Assembly: GCF_013373865.1 (NCBI RefSeq) | Contig: NC_050476.1 | Coordinates: forward strand, 19,977,686-20,041,685 | Length of the DNA stretch: 64,000 bases | DNA from: Monomorium pharaonis | Lineage: Eukaryota > Arthropoda > Insecta > Hymenoptera > Formicidae | Direction of reading: 5' to 3' | The notes under the pieces: model-generated | The model's input: only the letters and a program-made list of their open reading frames with translations | The model's database searches: none | Told to the model about the DNA's origin: nothing | Translations under genes and position numbers: made by a program | Shown: piece after piece, positions 26,827-41,000 of the stretch | Numbering within the stretch: position 1 is the stretch's first letter | Layout of the letters: each line of letters begins with the position of its first letter

Positions 26827-29124
26827 TATGGAATTACGTATATCTTTTTTCTTTATTCAATCTTAATAAAAATGAATGATAAAATAAATGATATTTTAGG
26901 ATTTTATACTTGCAAAAATGTACAGATTTTTTCATTGCTGTTTTAATTTAATTTTCATAAAAAATGTTAATTTCAAACACTTTATGTTCTTTTGATAATA
27001 ATAAAATAAAGTTATACAGGACAAAATTACTAATTTTGCTTATGTAACATAAATGGCCACTTTAGGTAAAGAACTTTTCAACAAATAAGTTGATAAAAAA
27101 ATTTTGTACAAATATTTATTAAAGTTTTATATACATTCTCACATAATATTTTTGTGACCAAAAGTGATCTATAAAAAAATTCTCTTTTTGATTAGTATCT
27201 CTTTTATTAAAGATTTCGACTTCCTTAAAAGAAAAATATCGTAAGTTCTTTTTTTTTCTGATGACGTCAGATTAGGAAATTAAGAATATTCTTACTATCG
27301 TTAACATTGATACAACAAGTGATAATGCCGCGGTAATTATATCAGGCAGCCAACAAAACGTTTCGGAAGGCTCGTACGAATTATCCGCAGGCGTGTCAGG
27401 ACAGCACGAACCTAAGGAAACCTTACGCTGATCATTTTGCCTTCTTATCGAGAGTATCGCGTAAGTTCTTGTCAACCGCGTGCTACGCAATCGGACGATA
27501 TAAACGATAAAATAAAATAAAGCGAGAGAGATATGTTTGCGGTAGGCTAGCGCGAACGGAGATTAAAAGGCGCCTGAGTGTTACGCTTGTCTGCATACGT
27601 TACGACGAACTATTACGTTTTCCTACACGTCGCTGTCGCAAACGCAGATTCTACAAGCTAATAATGAATGCAAATTGAATGTAGAAATAAGACTATCTCA
27701 AAATTATCTAATCTTCCTAATAATTCGTATAGAATATTTGTGTGCAATTATGCATAAACTAACATTCTGAATCGAATGAAAATTGAGTGATTTATTCTGC
27801 ACGTCCCAAGTGTTAATCATTTTTACGTTATTCATAAATGTCGTTGTCGATTCTAAACGATTATCGACGAAAGCTTTGAAACGATCCTACCTTTGAGTAA
27901 ACCGCAGGTTTCTCGCGGTTTCTCGTAACTTAGTTAAGCGGACACGGAGATTATGCTGAAAAGAAGAAGCGACCGCGTTGGATCGTAAAAACTGCGAGAA
28001 CAGACACGCGCGGTGTTAGAAAATACAAGATGGAGTATGTGCTCGCCCAGAAAGCCGAGAGAATGTTAATTTCCTATCCGGCATGAAAATTATGAAGAGA
28101 CATAATTTTGATGATGGATACGGTATCGAATCAATTCGTTCGCTGCGAATAAAAAAAATATGAACGGTTAAAAAAATACTACTATCTCTCCAATATGGCG
28201 TATCTTAAAACGTGAAAGTGTGTTTAACATAGTTAATGATCTGTGACTAATGATAAGAGTAGCGACAAATTGACTAGGCAAATTTTATCGACGATTTTCA
28301 TGCAAATTTTTGATGAGAACCGGTAGACACTGACATATTTTTCGCTTACCGTTTTCTCGTTCTCTACTATGTTTCAAAATGCGCGACTTTGAAGTTAGAA
28401 GAGAACTGAACATTGATTTCCGTACCGTCCCATGTAGATCACTATGATTCTCAATTCGAAACGAAGCGTGAAGGTTTTTGAACTCGCGCTGTCTCGTGAG
28501 AGGAAAAGATCGGTATAATTCGTTGAGTAACGATCCGATGTTTCATAATGTAAAGGAGCTTAAGAATAATACGGTAAGAGATATTACGGAATTCTTTTGA
28601 AAAGGAATATAGAATTTTATATCCTCGTATATTGTCACTAATAAAATATTTTTTATGTATGAAAATTAATTTTTAATGTACCATGCGAAAAAAGGTTTTT
28701 GATACGTCATGGGTTTCTCTTGATTTTAATTTGCTTTTTTATCTGTTTAAAGTATATTAAAGTGTAAATTAAAAAAAAATCTCTAAAAATTTACGAACAT
28801 ACTTTCAAATTTTTTGAACAAATGTTTATATTCTGGAAAAGGTATATACTGGAAAAGATAATATACTGTATGATTTAATTATTGAAAAAAAATTTTTTTA
28901 GAAACTTCCATGGATTGAACACGAAATACCCATAAGACTAAATAAATCTAAAAAATTAAGGTATAAAGTTTAAAGATTGAATAAAAGATAAATTTAAATT
29001 CTCAAATAATTTGATATAAAATTATTAAATTAAAATTAGAAACAGAAATTTTAGGAAGAGAAGTCTCGTCAAAATAGGCTATTTCTTCTTAATAACATAT
29101 TTTTACATCTTCACAGTTTACTTG
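24808..29124. other. Noncoding stretch
   Basis: AT-rich with GC-richer patches at about 25180-25380 and 26030-26500 and several open frames under 90 codons without recognisable domains. It contains the CT microsatellite listed separately. No gene supported. Confidence 0.55.
26779..26823. repeat. (CT)n microsatellite, about 22 units
   Basis: Uninterrupted CT run between GCGA and CGCTTATG. Confidence 0.97.
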
Positions 29125-29369
29125 CACGGAGATAATTTTCTCTTAAAATTTACCCTCAAAATCTGATAATGTGTGACCTCGAGGAATTTTACTATACTTT
29201 TTAGTAAAATTTACTAAAAGTATAGTGAAATTTACTATATGCTTTTAGTGAAGTTTACTAAAAGTATAATAAATTTTACTAAAAAATATAGCAAAATTCC
29301 TCGAGGTCATATATTATCCCACAATTACCAGATTTTGAGGATAAATTTTAAGAGAAAATTCTCTCCGTG
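29125..29369. mobile_element. Family B MITE (245 bp)
   Basis: Starts CACGGAGATAATTTTCTCTT and ends AAGAGAAAATTCTCTCCGTG, with internal inverted arms around CCTCGAGGAATTTTACTATA and its inverse. The right flank is TA; the left flank is TG, so one copy of the target site has probably mutated. The centre holds repeated TTTACTAAAAGTATA-type units, making this copy longer than the nested one at 24428. No open frame. Confidence 0.85.
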
Positions 29370-32036
29370 TAGAAACAACACCTGTGTCCAGCTTGTCGCA
29401 CGTTATTAGTCAGTACGCGCAACTTTTTTCAGAAAAAAGTCATTTTCACGTCTTCAATTACACAAGAAACATCATTATTTTGCTTCGGTGACATCTCGTA
29501 ATTAACGGGACGCGCCCAGTCGCATTAGCGGACGCATTCGCGCCGCAAGCGTAAACGCGAAATGTCCGTGTCGGGGATGGAAAAGAGAAGTGGATCGTGC
29601 AAACGGAATCTCATAAGCGATGTCCGCGTGCATAAGAAGAAAAGAAGAAGCCGCCGGCACGCAACGCGACGCATCGGGTTTTCGATGCGGCAAGTGCGTA
29701 TCACGCGGCCCGCACGCGTCTAACCGTGAAAGATGAACGAAGCGATCTAATATATCGGCTCATGGGGCTTGTGCATTGCCGCGAGCCGCGACCGGAAATT
29801 CGAGCTTTGGTCTCGGTCGTTTTGTGCCACCACATCGCGGATAATAAATCGCCCTGGAGATATTGCGCGAATTAAAAGAGCCGACGCCCTGTAAAGGACC
29901 GGTCGTTACCGCGAACGTTCCATTGATGTGGCGTACAGTGCGATTTTGCATTAAGGTTTATGAATCAACATAGGTCGGTGACATGCAATTCAGTGGTCAT
30001 ATATTAAGTTAGAAATATCAAACGTACTCTATATATTGTCAAGAATATTATGTAAGTTAGGGTGAAGATAAATGATACAATTATCAAATACTTAAAAAAT
30101 ATAATATTATTTTATGTAAATAAAATTATACATTATACATATTTTCTTTATACGAAAATTGAGCGTATAATTATTAGAAATTATGTGCATGAAAATACGT
30201 TTCTAAAGCTTTTGAAAACTGTACAACATAATAAGTGAAATATATCTGATCGTAGTAAATATAAAGATGCAAGTTATTTTTTAACTAAATTTTATTGTAG
30301 TTTTAAAATTTGAATATAACAAAACTTAACTTAAAAAAAATTTGGAAATAGTTAATAATACATATAGATATCATTTGTATAATTTCCAATTAATTTTTAT
30401 AATTATACAAATAATTTTATAATTTTCTCTTTGATTTTATAATAGATTTTTTTTCGATATTAAGAGAAAGGCCAGATTTCTCATATCGTATTTGTTTTTG
30501 ACAATTTTTTGTGGCGAGCTGAATCTGACCCTTTTGTAACAATCAAACACCCTTTAGTCTCATTAGGCGCAAATTTTATAATATCTATGGTGGCGTGAAC
30601 TAATCTGTAAAAAATCTATGTTGCCGCAGAAGCAGTTACACAGACTGTTCTTTTCGTAGCCATCACGTTTTTACGATCCTACTTTTTTTTTCGACTCGAC
30701 TCATCGCGTCCCGCGAGTGAAAATAGTCTCAAAGCTATTCGAGTATACTTTTCAAATAAACGAACCGCTAACAATAGCAAACAATAGGAAACTACGCGGT
30801 AACGCTTAACGCGGGTAAAAGTGTGATGCTCTCTGTTTCTCCGGGGAAAAAAGACACGGCTAAGTACGCGCAATAATATGCACCACGTTTCTCACACCAC
30901 GTGCCCACGGCGCCCACGTGCCGAGATAGACGCTAGTGACGAACGTTTCTTCTCTGGTATGTATACGCAATAATCTTCCTCGTTGCATTAGCGCGACTGC
31001 GCCTTTACGACAGCGACGATAAGAGGTACGGCGAATGAGTTTTACGAATAAAATCATGAGAGCTTCATACACGCATTTCGTATTTGGATGTGCGATTAGA
31101 CGTGTCTTCTACGTGATAACAACGCGCAAATGAGGTGTCATGTGGATTTAATAATTGATAGCGCAGCTGGACATATGAAACTGGCGATGCGTCATCTAAA
31201 ATACGAAATACATAATGCTTCGAGTAACTATTTCGTTGCAACTTTAACATTTTTTATTATAAAAACAATTGTATTTTGAGGAAGAATATTAGATACGTAT
31301 TATTAATTCTTTAGATGTATTATATTTTGTAGAATTTTTTATTTTCCACAATTAAAACCATAATTCCACATTTTAAAAAATTAATAATCGTAAAGCAAAT
31401 AATGAAAAATATTATCATTTTTGGATTTTAAAATTCAATTAAAATAATTAAAAGAAAATTATACATTTTTATACTCAATTATTTTCTAAAAAGATTATTT
31501 GGACCATTATTAATAAAGAATTTAGACATGAAAAGTAAATTACATCGCAGAAAAGTAAAGCTCTTAAAAGATAAAACTTGTTTCACGATATCAAGAGAAT
31601 GGAATAAAGAAGAGAAAGAAATAGATTAATTTCAAATAGACTCGCACATATAAGAATAAGAACATGTAGCTTTACTAAATGCTAATTAAATATTTCTCAC
31701 TTTCTCAGTAGCATTTTCAGTGACTGGAACGAAATAAGGATAGCATCGGTATCGTTTTCTGACTAACGAGTAGACGAGTTGCTTAATTAAATGCTCGGAT
31801 AGTAGCGGGGTCTTTTTTATCAAAGTATATGCCTCTGCAGAGGTGGTATTAGTGTCGCGTTTATAGGATTCAAAAGCCAAATTCAATCTGATAAAAGCGA
31901 CACTCGAGGGATCTGTTTTTTAATCGCGAGTGAAGTGTTTTTCAAGTTTCAACGCGTTAAGCCTTCGGTCACCAATCCTTTCTTTGACGGCTCATGAAAA
32001 ATTCGATAACACTCGCTTCGAGCGACTCTGAGGCGA
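29370..32036. other. Noncoding stretch
   Basis: A GC-rich CpG-dense patch at about 29500-29950, then AT-rich DNA to 30650, then mixed composition with paired CACGTG motifs (listed separately). Minus-strand frames of 60-70 codons have no recognisable domain. Confidence 0.55.
30898..30920. promoter_or_regulatory. Paired CACGTG E-boxes
   Basis: Two CACGTG sites at 30898-30903 and 30915-30920 share the longer context CCACGTGCC and sit 17 bp apart centre to centre, in a GC-richer patch. Paired E-boxes are bound by bHLH-PAS and related factors in animals. Occupancy here is unknown. Confidence 0.35.
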
Positions 32037-32087
32037 TTTTACGACGGAGACGTTTTCCTTCAGGAGGAAGACGTCTCCGTCGTAAAA
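32037..32087. repeat. 23-bp near-perfect inverted repeat with 5-nt loop
   Basis: The left arm 32037-32059 (TTTTACGACGGAGACGTTTTCCT) pairs with the right arm 32065-32087 with one mismatch, which is a G-U pair if the plus strand is transcribed. The loop is TCAGG. An A-run continues after the right arm (32084-32092). It is GC-richer than its surroundings, and no target-site duplication is evident. Confidence 0.93.
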
Positions 32088-35000
32088 AAAAAGTCACAGC
32101 CGGACAAATTATCTCAGGAGATACGCACTGATCGTGAAAGATAGCCGAAAGGAAATTACGCATATTTTTTATATAGCAAATGAGTTGAAATAAAACAACC
32201 AGTTTTTAAGTTGTACAAAGAAGATGTACAAGAAGATATACACGTATAAAAATGTATGTAAAAATGATGTACAAAATTCTTTTAAAGCTATATATGGTTA
32301 GGTAATATCTCCGTGTAATAAGCAGTATTGCATGGTATTGCACTAGTTGAATCAATATATCTGTAACTATGTGATATTTACATTAGTTATATACATTGTT
32401 AATTAGCTTGAAATGCGATTGTCTAAAATGAAGAAATCATGCGTCTAGTCCAAGAGACTTTTTATGTGATTTTCGAAATTAAAATTTTTTTTTACACCTG
32501 ATGACTCACGATGAATTTCAGATCTACTTCCCAATTCTACTTCTTTTCACAGATAATATTATGATTAAAGTAATAGAATATATTATACTATTAAATGTAT
32601 AACACATATAAATTTAAATTAAATGTTTTTTTTATTAACATTACATCAACTTTTTTCGCTAAAATAATGACACAAAAAAAAGATTATACTGTAGATATTA
32701 TCGTGGATTAATTATGAATAGAAATAGTTTTACGAAGAATCGAGAAATTTGAGAGATTCGCTGTAATTCTCTTGTGTCCAAATCATTGACAAAACACATC
32801 TCCTTCGGTCGTATTATGAATAGCAACGTATAAATACGTTTATACCAAAAATAAAAGAGATTTAGATACGTAGCAAAGTTCGTTGTCACATCTGCTCGTC
32901 TATGGAGCTTTGCCAAGAAGAGAAGCAGTTTTGAGGGTAACTACGGCAAATTTTATTTTTGAGAATATCTCTCAATCAATCTTTGTCAATACCGAAAAAT
33001 TAAAACATACTAATGGCAAGAAATTATATTCAATTATAAACCTATTTTCTTATCTTTCTTTTTTACTAATATATTTTTGTATAAACGACATTGAGCGAGA
33101 TGTGCAAATAACAAGAATAAAAGTATGAACTACGAACATAATACTAAGTATTAACATAATATTAAGTATAAAATCACGCATATAATGAAAAATTTAAATC
33201 TACATAGATTAATTAAAAGATGTAATTTTGGGAAAAAAGATTTTTTTTAGATGGAATGAAGAATTCAGATGAAAAGATCTCAATTTGAGAGCAGGACAAA
33301 AAGCAAACGCGAAAGTGGCATACGTGACTACTGGCCGAGTGTACGGAGGAGGCGCGGGGCATCGTTTGATTTATTTCGCAAACGATTCAGTTTAGATATT
33401 TCGCACGCACACATGAGTGTACGATAGAACGAAAAGAAGACGTCAACGAGAGACAAGCGAGAATCTCCTTGGAATTTAAGATCTAAAATAAGGAATTCAT
33501 AGTGCGTTTTTGCGATGAAATTGTTATACAAGAAAGTAATACGCTCAATTATCGGTAATTAATTAGCGATTAGAGCAATTTAATGCGCACCGCTAAATAT
33601 TGCTAATGTCGTGTTATTTCATAACAGTTTTACGTAAATGGCGAGCACGTATTGATTAACGCGGAAGTTATTAATGGAGATTATTAATTAATAATAATCA
33701 ATTATTAAGCGTTGTGATCGGTGAGAAAATGCTAAGAGGTGAGAATTGATAGTTAATCTTATCGAGTAAGCTGTAATAAATGAGCTATAAAATACAAAGT
33801 CGCTGAAGCCAATTAATCTATTCAGAAGTATTAATAAAATCGCTTTACAATGTGTTGTAGATTTTATTATAGGGTTTTATTGATTCTACTTATATTATTC
33901 ATGTAATTACGATCTAGATTTTGTAATGGTTGTAGTGAAATAGAAAACAAGAGAAAAAATAGCGAATATTATTATTAGAATAATTAATGATCTTTACATC
34001 GTGAAGAGTCTACTTTATTATCGAAAACCGTTTATTTTCTTTCTTTGCCTCTACTTTTTAAATTACTTTTTTCACAGATGTTTACGTTTCCCCGGAAAAC
34101 ATTAGAAATTTATTGCACTAATATTGCAAGTAAATTTATATAACATTTAATAATAAATATTATAATTCTGTATAGAAAAATAAAATTTCATGCATTTAGT
34201 GCAATTAATTATTTTTACACAACACATGCAAATTGTTATTTTCGAAACAATTATAATATTTATGGCGATATCGTGCGAAAATCTCTGTGTGCTTGCATTA
34301 TTTATATTCGATATAACAATAAGCTCGGATTACGTCAGATATGGAAAGTGGACGAAACACACGCGTTAGAGAATAAAATAGGAGACTATAAACTGCTGTT
34401 GTTACGCACATAGATACGTACGTCCATATCGATAAGTCGTATCAGTTAAATGCAATTTTCCGTGTGCAATACCATTATGTTATCTATTTTATAGTCTGCC
34501 GGTATTTAAAAATACCGGTAATAGAATGACCACGATAATCCTGTACGTTTTTTCTCTTTCTGTTAGTTTATGTGATAGAAAAGTTTAGACTGTAATTTCA
34601 AAATGTTTCTCCGAATCAATTCCTTCACAGCTGCATTTTTTTCATTTTTTATATAAATATTGTTTTTTACACAATATTTTATTCTGAAGTATCTGTATTA
34701 CATTGCACACATCTAAATAATTTTTAAAGAAATTTCTTTTCTATAATATTATAAATTTGTCGGCATTTTGTTTTTCTCAAGATTCAAAAATTTATCCATA
34801 ATTAAATAATTTTAGTATATACTTAACTGAATTTTAAATTCTACATGAAAACAGAATGTATTGAAAAAATTTAATGTACAATAAGATTTTGTTACTCATT
34901 TCTTTACTTCTTCTGTAAATATGGTTAAAGAACTTTTCATTCTTAATTCATTTGTTATCAAAATAAACGTAACATTTTTTTCTACTATAAATATCGAGAA

Positions 35001-38000
35001 TAGATTATAAAAGATTGACCTGATAAATTTATCTGATAAATTTCGAGTGCAAGAATCATATTCACATGTCTCTTCACGTTTCCTTCGCTTTTAACGTCAT
35101 AATCCACGTTCGGGCCGGGTGTTACCGACGTTTAATGCGCTGCTGTCAGTAGCCACAAAGATAAATCGATGCGGATAACGGTTTGTCCGCGAGAGATTCG
35201 CGTACGTTAAATTTCTACCCGACGCGAAATTGCTCCCATAAACAAGCTGCATTGACGAGATACGATCGCGTAATCCATACCTATCGATGTATGTTCCTAA
35301 TACCGAATAGAAAAAATAAATATCTCTCGCTGTTGGGCCTCGCGGAATTATGCCATTATGATGAAGAGGGACGACTTGAGGCAGTTTGCAGTTTTATAAT
35401 CGCCGTTGTTAAGTTACGATCATACGGAAATGACAGACGATAAATCGCGATAATCATATACGAATCTACTACTTTGCGAGAAAACTGGCTGATGGACTTG
35501 TCAGATCGTAGTGTGATCAGTAACGATAGTGTTTCAAGCGGGGAACGTACGCGATTACAAAATCACCTCAAATTTTCCCCTATATGTTTTTATTTTGGAA
35601 TACTTTAATTTAATCGCGATCTTTTAATTTCACAGAATAATTCTACACGTGCTTGTGCTACTTATTGTTATGCGGATATGTTACATACATATATCCTATA
35701 ATATACATCTACAAAATATATAAAGCAATTGCTTTACCATTATACATGACGATTTCCCGTGCGGGAAGGGCAATATTTTTTTTTAGCGCGCGCATTCGCG
35801 ATTCACGCATGTAATACCGAGGTTGCGAGGACTATTACCGGCATATATATATGCCTGCGTTTGTCGGTAATCAGCGGGATCGCTACTACTTTGCGCGCTT
35901 ATACGTGGAAAAAAACGATGACGGTCGCGGGGCAATCAAAGGGCGCGCCATCGCATGCGCAACGTAATCGTGCAAGTCTCGATCGAGTCGGAGTTTCCGC
36001 GTTTATACAAATGGCGCAAACGAGACGTACTTTATAACACACCGCGGGCCCGGCGCAGCAGTGGCGCGGCGTCGGGGATTCCCGCGAGATAATATTACAG
36101 TCGTCAAATTGTACTTAATCGCTTCACCGTAACCTCGTGGGGATGCAAGCTGTAATTCTGATACAATGTAACGTGGAAACCCGGGCAAGAAAGACCAGGC
36201 GGATAAAAGGTGGAGACCGCGGAGGATGTGCGTAGAATAGGCAAAACGTCCTCTTAACGTCGGATCGGCCTTCCTTCGCGTTTGAGATGAGGGGCGTTAT
36301 GATTATACGCGATGTATCAATCGCGAGAGTAATGAACTGTAATAATGCTGTCGGCGGGAGTGATTTAATGCATTATATGTAGCGCAGGCATCAATCGCGA
36401 AAATCGTTCGGCGCTCGGAGAAAAAAATTGCCAATGAATAGCGAGAGAAATAAACGCTCGCAGGAATAGTTTCGATCTACTATGGGAAAGCTATGTAAGC
36501 AGAATTCGTGTTGTAACACGATTTTAATTTTTTCTTTTATTACATCTAGCGTTTTTACTTGTCAGTTTTGCTGGTCGTAGTTACCGCGAGAACTTGATTT
36601 TTCGTAACACAATCGCAAATTTCTATAAACGTAACGAAGCCAAATTATTTCCTGTTCCATTTTTTTTCCCTTCCAAGCCTTTACTCGTCGCGCCGGTTCT
36701 CGTTCTCACGAGAAGAAAACAGACGTGCCTGTTTTAGCCTCTTTCCGACGTCTACGTTCGCTCGGTGATTTTTTCGACGTAATGGGTACCGACAAAAGAC
36801 ACCCGTCAAACGGACAAATCTGAAGAATACACCTCCGCGGTTCGCTGTATGTGGGGCTTTCTAAAGGCCCGTCTCTGACACGCGTCGCTCCACCGTGTAC
36901 GAGTATCGCGGGGGGAATTCGAATCTGTAGGGCACAATGCGTCGAAAAACTAATGCGTCTGACCGCTATCTCGGGCACACGACGAGAATCAGTCAAAGTC
37001 CATTAAGACGGAGGAGCACAATTCCGAGACGGGGTAATGGTAACGCGATACCTATGCGCCCCGTTGACCGATAATACATCGCATCGGACGATCCGTCGGA
37101 CGTTACATCATTAATAAGGATCCACTTAGCGTGACGCTCTGTCGATTTATGAGATTGACGACAATTTCGTCACGCACCGTCGTATAATAGATATTTTATA
37201 ATTAATGCTATACTTCTAAGTCATCGCTGATATAATGATTCCTAGATGTTGCCAACGATGACCTTCCGGTGGTCTCGCTTTCGAACTATGATTGATAGTC
37301 TTTCGTATTGTAACATGTACGAAATTTTCAAATTTATGATGCGATCAGTGTCTTTAATAATAATAATAAGATGTAGACATCTTATCTGACTAATATTTAT
37401 AAAAAAAATGTTTTTTTAGAAAGAAAAATGTTTACAAATATTTTTTATAAAATTATCATCATGTAATTAAGAATTTTTTGACTTTTGGAGTTTTTTTTAC
37501 TTCTAGACATCTTTTAAAAATATCTTGAAGATATCTTTATTGAGACCTATCTCTTATATATCCACAAGACGTATTAGTTTTCTTGGAAGTTACATCTAGC
37601 ACATAACGCCTTCGCACATGCGGAAATGGCTGTTTCTATGTCGTTGACAGATATACAATATTATCGAATTACGAATTTAGAATAAGGGAATTGGATACGA
37701 GAACGTTATCTTTATCGATTTCAATACAAGTGATTGGCTTCACAGAGTGAATCACTGCACCTTTGTCTTAAGATTTGCGTGCTAAGTTGTTTCTCGGAAA
37801 TCCCGCATGCAAAATTCATTCATTTGTTCGTACTAGGTGCGTCGCCGCTTTCTCTATTAAATTATCGTGGTTTTCAAACGTCGTTTTTGTAATGCCAATT
37901 GTCAATTTGTATTCTTCTTGCTAGTTTTAAATAATACTCTTTCACTATCTTTATCCATTTAGCCATATACTCTCTTCATATTGTTATTTGTAGATCATTC

Positions 38001-41000
38001 CATAATTTATAAATATTATGAAACGATTTGCATGGTGACAAGTTACACTCATAGCAATTAATTATCGCAACTTTTTCGATGACAGTCGGGGAAGTAACTC
38101 CAAGTCATTTATCATCGACAGACCTGTGAATGCTTCGATGACTTGGCATATTGCACGCGAACACGTTCCATTCGATAGAATCCGACATAAGGAGAGCGAC
38201 CTTGCACCCTAATCTGGCAGAATCGAGTCGATACAAAATGATTTCGCGTGATAATTAGTTTTGCAGTTTTGCTTGATGTCTAATAGAAGATAATTATTAT
38301 TACGATTTGCATCGTAGGATAATCCTGGGATTAGCAGCTGTCGATGATCAACTATTCGATGCACATCCTAATGCAGATCGCGCTATTCGATTTTAACATG
38401 TCGCGCACGTGACGGAAAAAGTCGCGTCTAGCGACATTGAAATCCGGACTATCGGGCGATAATTGCGCCACGCCGGTTCTCGCTAATTGTCGCGCGCGGA
38501 ATTCCATCGACTAATTTTGGAATCTAATCAGCCGATCGTATTTCTTGCCGATTGGTCGCGTCGAGATAACTCGACGGCGCACGGCGCGACGCGACGCCTT
38601 CCGGCGCCTTCGCGACCGCGAGTTCGCATCGCCAATTGCGAATACGCAACAATTTCCGCGTACCACAATCGCGGGTTTACCGTTAATCAAGATAGCTCCT
38701 CGTCACATTCGCGAAAGGTCTCACTTTGCTGGTCTGCCTTTAATCGCTCGGTTTTAACAGCTGATAGCGCAAGCGGAACCGACCGTCCGTCGTTCCCGAT
38801 GCATATCGCAATCGCGAGCGATAAATCAAAGGCAACATAATTGCATAGTAATTATTATAGCAATCTGGCAGATATTTAGCAGTGCAAATATACTCGATTA
38901 CACGCGGTCACCGCGGCTGTAGCCCGCAAATCGTCACGGGCTTGTTAATCATGCAATATCGCGCCTTTAATTCTCTACTTCGCATTTCTAAGCTCCGCGG
39001 TGCACATACAACATTACCATATCAAATCACTTAGCAGTAATTTCACGGCAATCTTCTCGCTCGCGATAGTCATATCAATTGCAGATAAGAAATCAGATAT
39101 ACAGTCCCGCGAACATCTTTATTACGCGCGTACGTTTTCCTTCCTACATTAACTTTTAATCCAAGGTTTTATTTCCTCGCGTCTCGAAGAAAGAAGTGGA
39201 GTGAGCATTCAATTGTGAAGTAACAACTTTATATTCTCGTACGTTCACCTTTTCTCTAAAAGAAAGGAGAAAGAAATCGATTAAAAGAAATTATGTCCGT
39301 TTACGAGGATAAAGAACAGTACATAAGTGATCGATTAAACGATCATTAGCATTCCTTCAACGTTCGTTTGAGTTACTTACGTCCGGGATATTTCAATTAA
39401 AAGCACCGGGCCAATCAACCGCGCAGCATGCTACGTGTGCCATTGGGAGCTAAGTGCTATCAGCTGCAGGGGTTCCAGAGTTTCAGTCGTCGGTTTTATA
39501 TTTATAGTTGTTCTGGGCCTCGATCCTCATTTTCTCACATTTTCTCTTCGTCCTTTCGAAAAGGACGATTTCATTCCCTTTTGATTAAAACGCTGCAACA
39601 ATTATTTCCAATATTCCAACGGCACAAGAGTAATAATTTTACTACTATGTAGTTATTTTACTATGTGAACTGATATTTATTTAATTGCGATGAAATAAAA
39701 GTAGATTAATGCCACATGCCAATAATATGATATTTTAAAATTATTTCTATCTCCATTTTTAAATATTATACTTAAAAATACTTTAAATGGTGTTTAAATT
39801 TAAAACATTGAGAAATGTTTGAAGCTGTAAAAGATTTAATCAATTTAGTAAATTTAGATCTAAATGCTTGCTATTTTTTTTTTAATGCAACCAAAATTCA
39901 ATCTTCGATCTGTGTATATTCCGCGAAATTGAGCTTTCTATTTTTTTAAATCTTATTCAGTATTATTTTTATCTTGCTATTATCTTCCTATTTATGCAAG
40001 TTGCGAGTTAAATTAAAAATAATCTCCAACGAATACATACTTTGAAAATGCACGTTTGAATGCATACTCATTCAAACGTACTTTTGACATGATTTAAAAG
40101 GCACTAGCTCATAATTTTGAGTACTTTTTTTTTCTTTTTGCGGCCTCGGGGTTCGCGGCAAATCGATTGTGCGTTAAAATTTATTATGTATTAATTGCAC
40201 GCAACCATGTCGTCGGTCATAATTACGATCGACGTTTCGAATCGGAAGGCCTGCTCGCGGTTTATGACCGTAACGAAGAAGTGAGATAACCCAGAGACGA
40301 GAGCATAGTCTCTTTTTCTCGGACCGACACTCGAATCTAACCGAAACAGTCCGAAAAAAAATTAGAACCGCTCCTAAATGTGATAGTAAAATGATTCTGG
40401 CACAGGCAAACTAAATCAAAATATTCTTATTTGGGGAGAATTTACAGTTATTATAATACGTATAATACGATTTTGTTTTGGAGTAACTATTTTAGTAATT
40501 GCGATTTAAAATTAATATTTTATTATATAATCAACAAAAATTGTAATAATTAAACTTTTTTAAAAAACAAAAATGTCAAGGCACCAAATTTAATTTATAA
40601 ATTGTTGTTTATCTTATATACAAGTTATAATTAAAATATACACAAAGTATACAAAACTACTTGCACACACATCTTTTAAAATGAAAAGAACTTAGTATTT
40701 TTTATTGCAAATTTGAATTACACATAAAAAGATAATTATCTCTAATATTTTTTTTATAAAACTATCTATTTAAGTTTTATTTTATTTATTATCACATTCA
40801 CTTTTAAGATTATTTTAAAATTAATGAGGCATTTGCTGAAAATGTTTGAGACGTTTGAGCGTATCTGATTTATTTATCATTTGCATGAAAAGTACCACGG
40901 ATACCGATTCGATAGACGCAAGAATAGACATCTTCCGTTATTCCGTATGGATTTTTGGGTATCAATTTATTGCTGAAAAGCTGTATATACAAGAGCCAAA

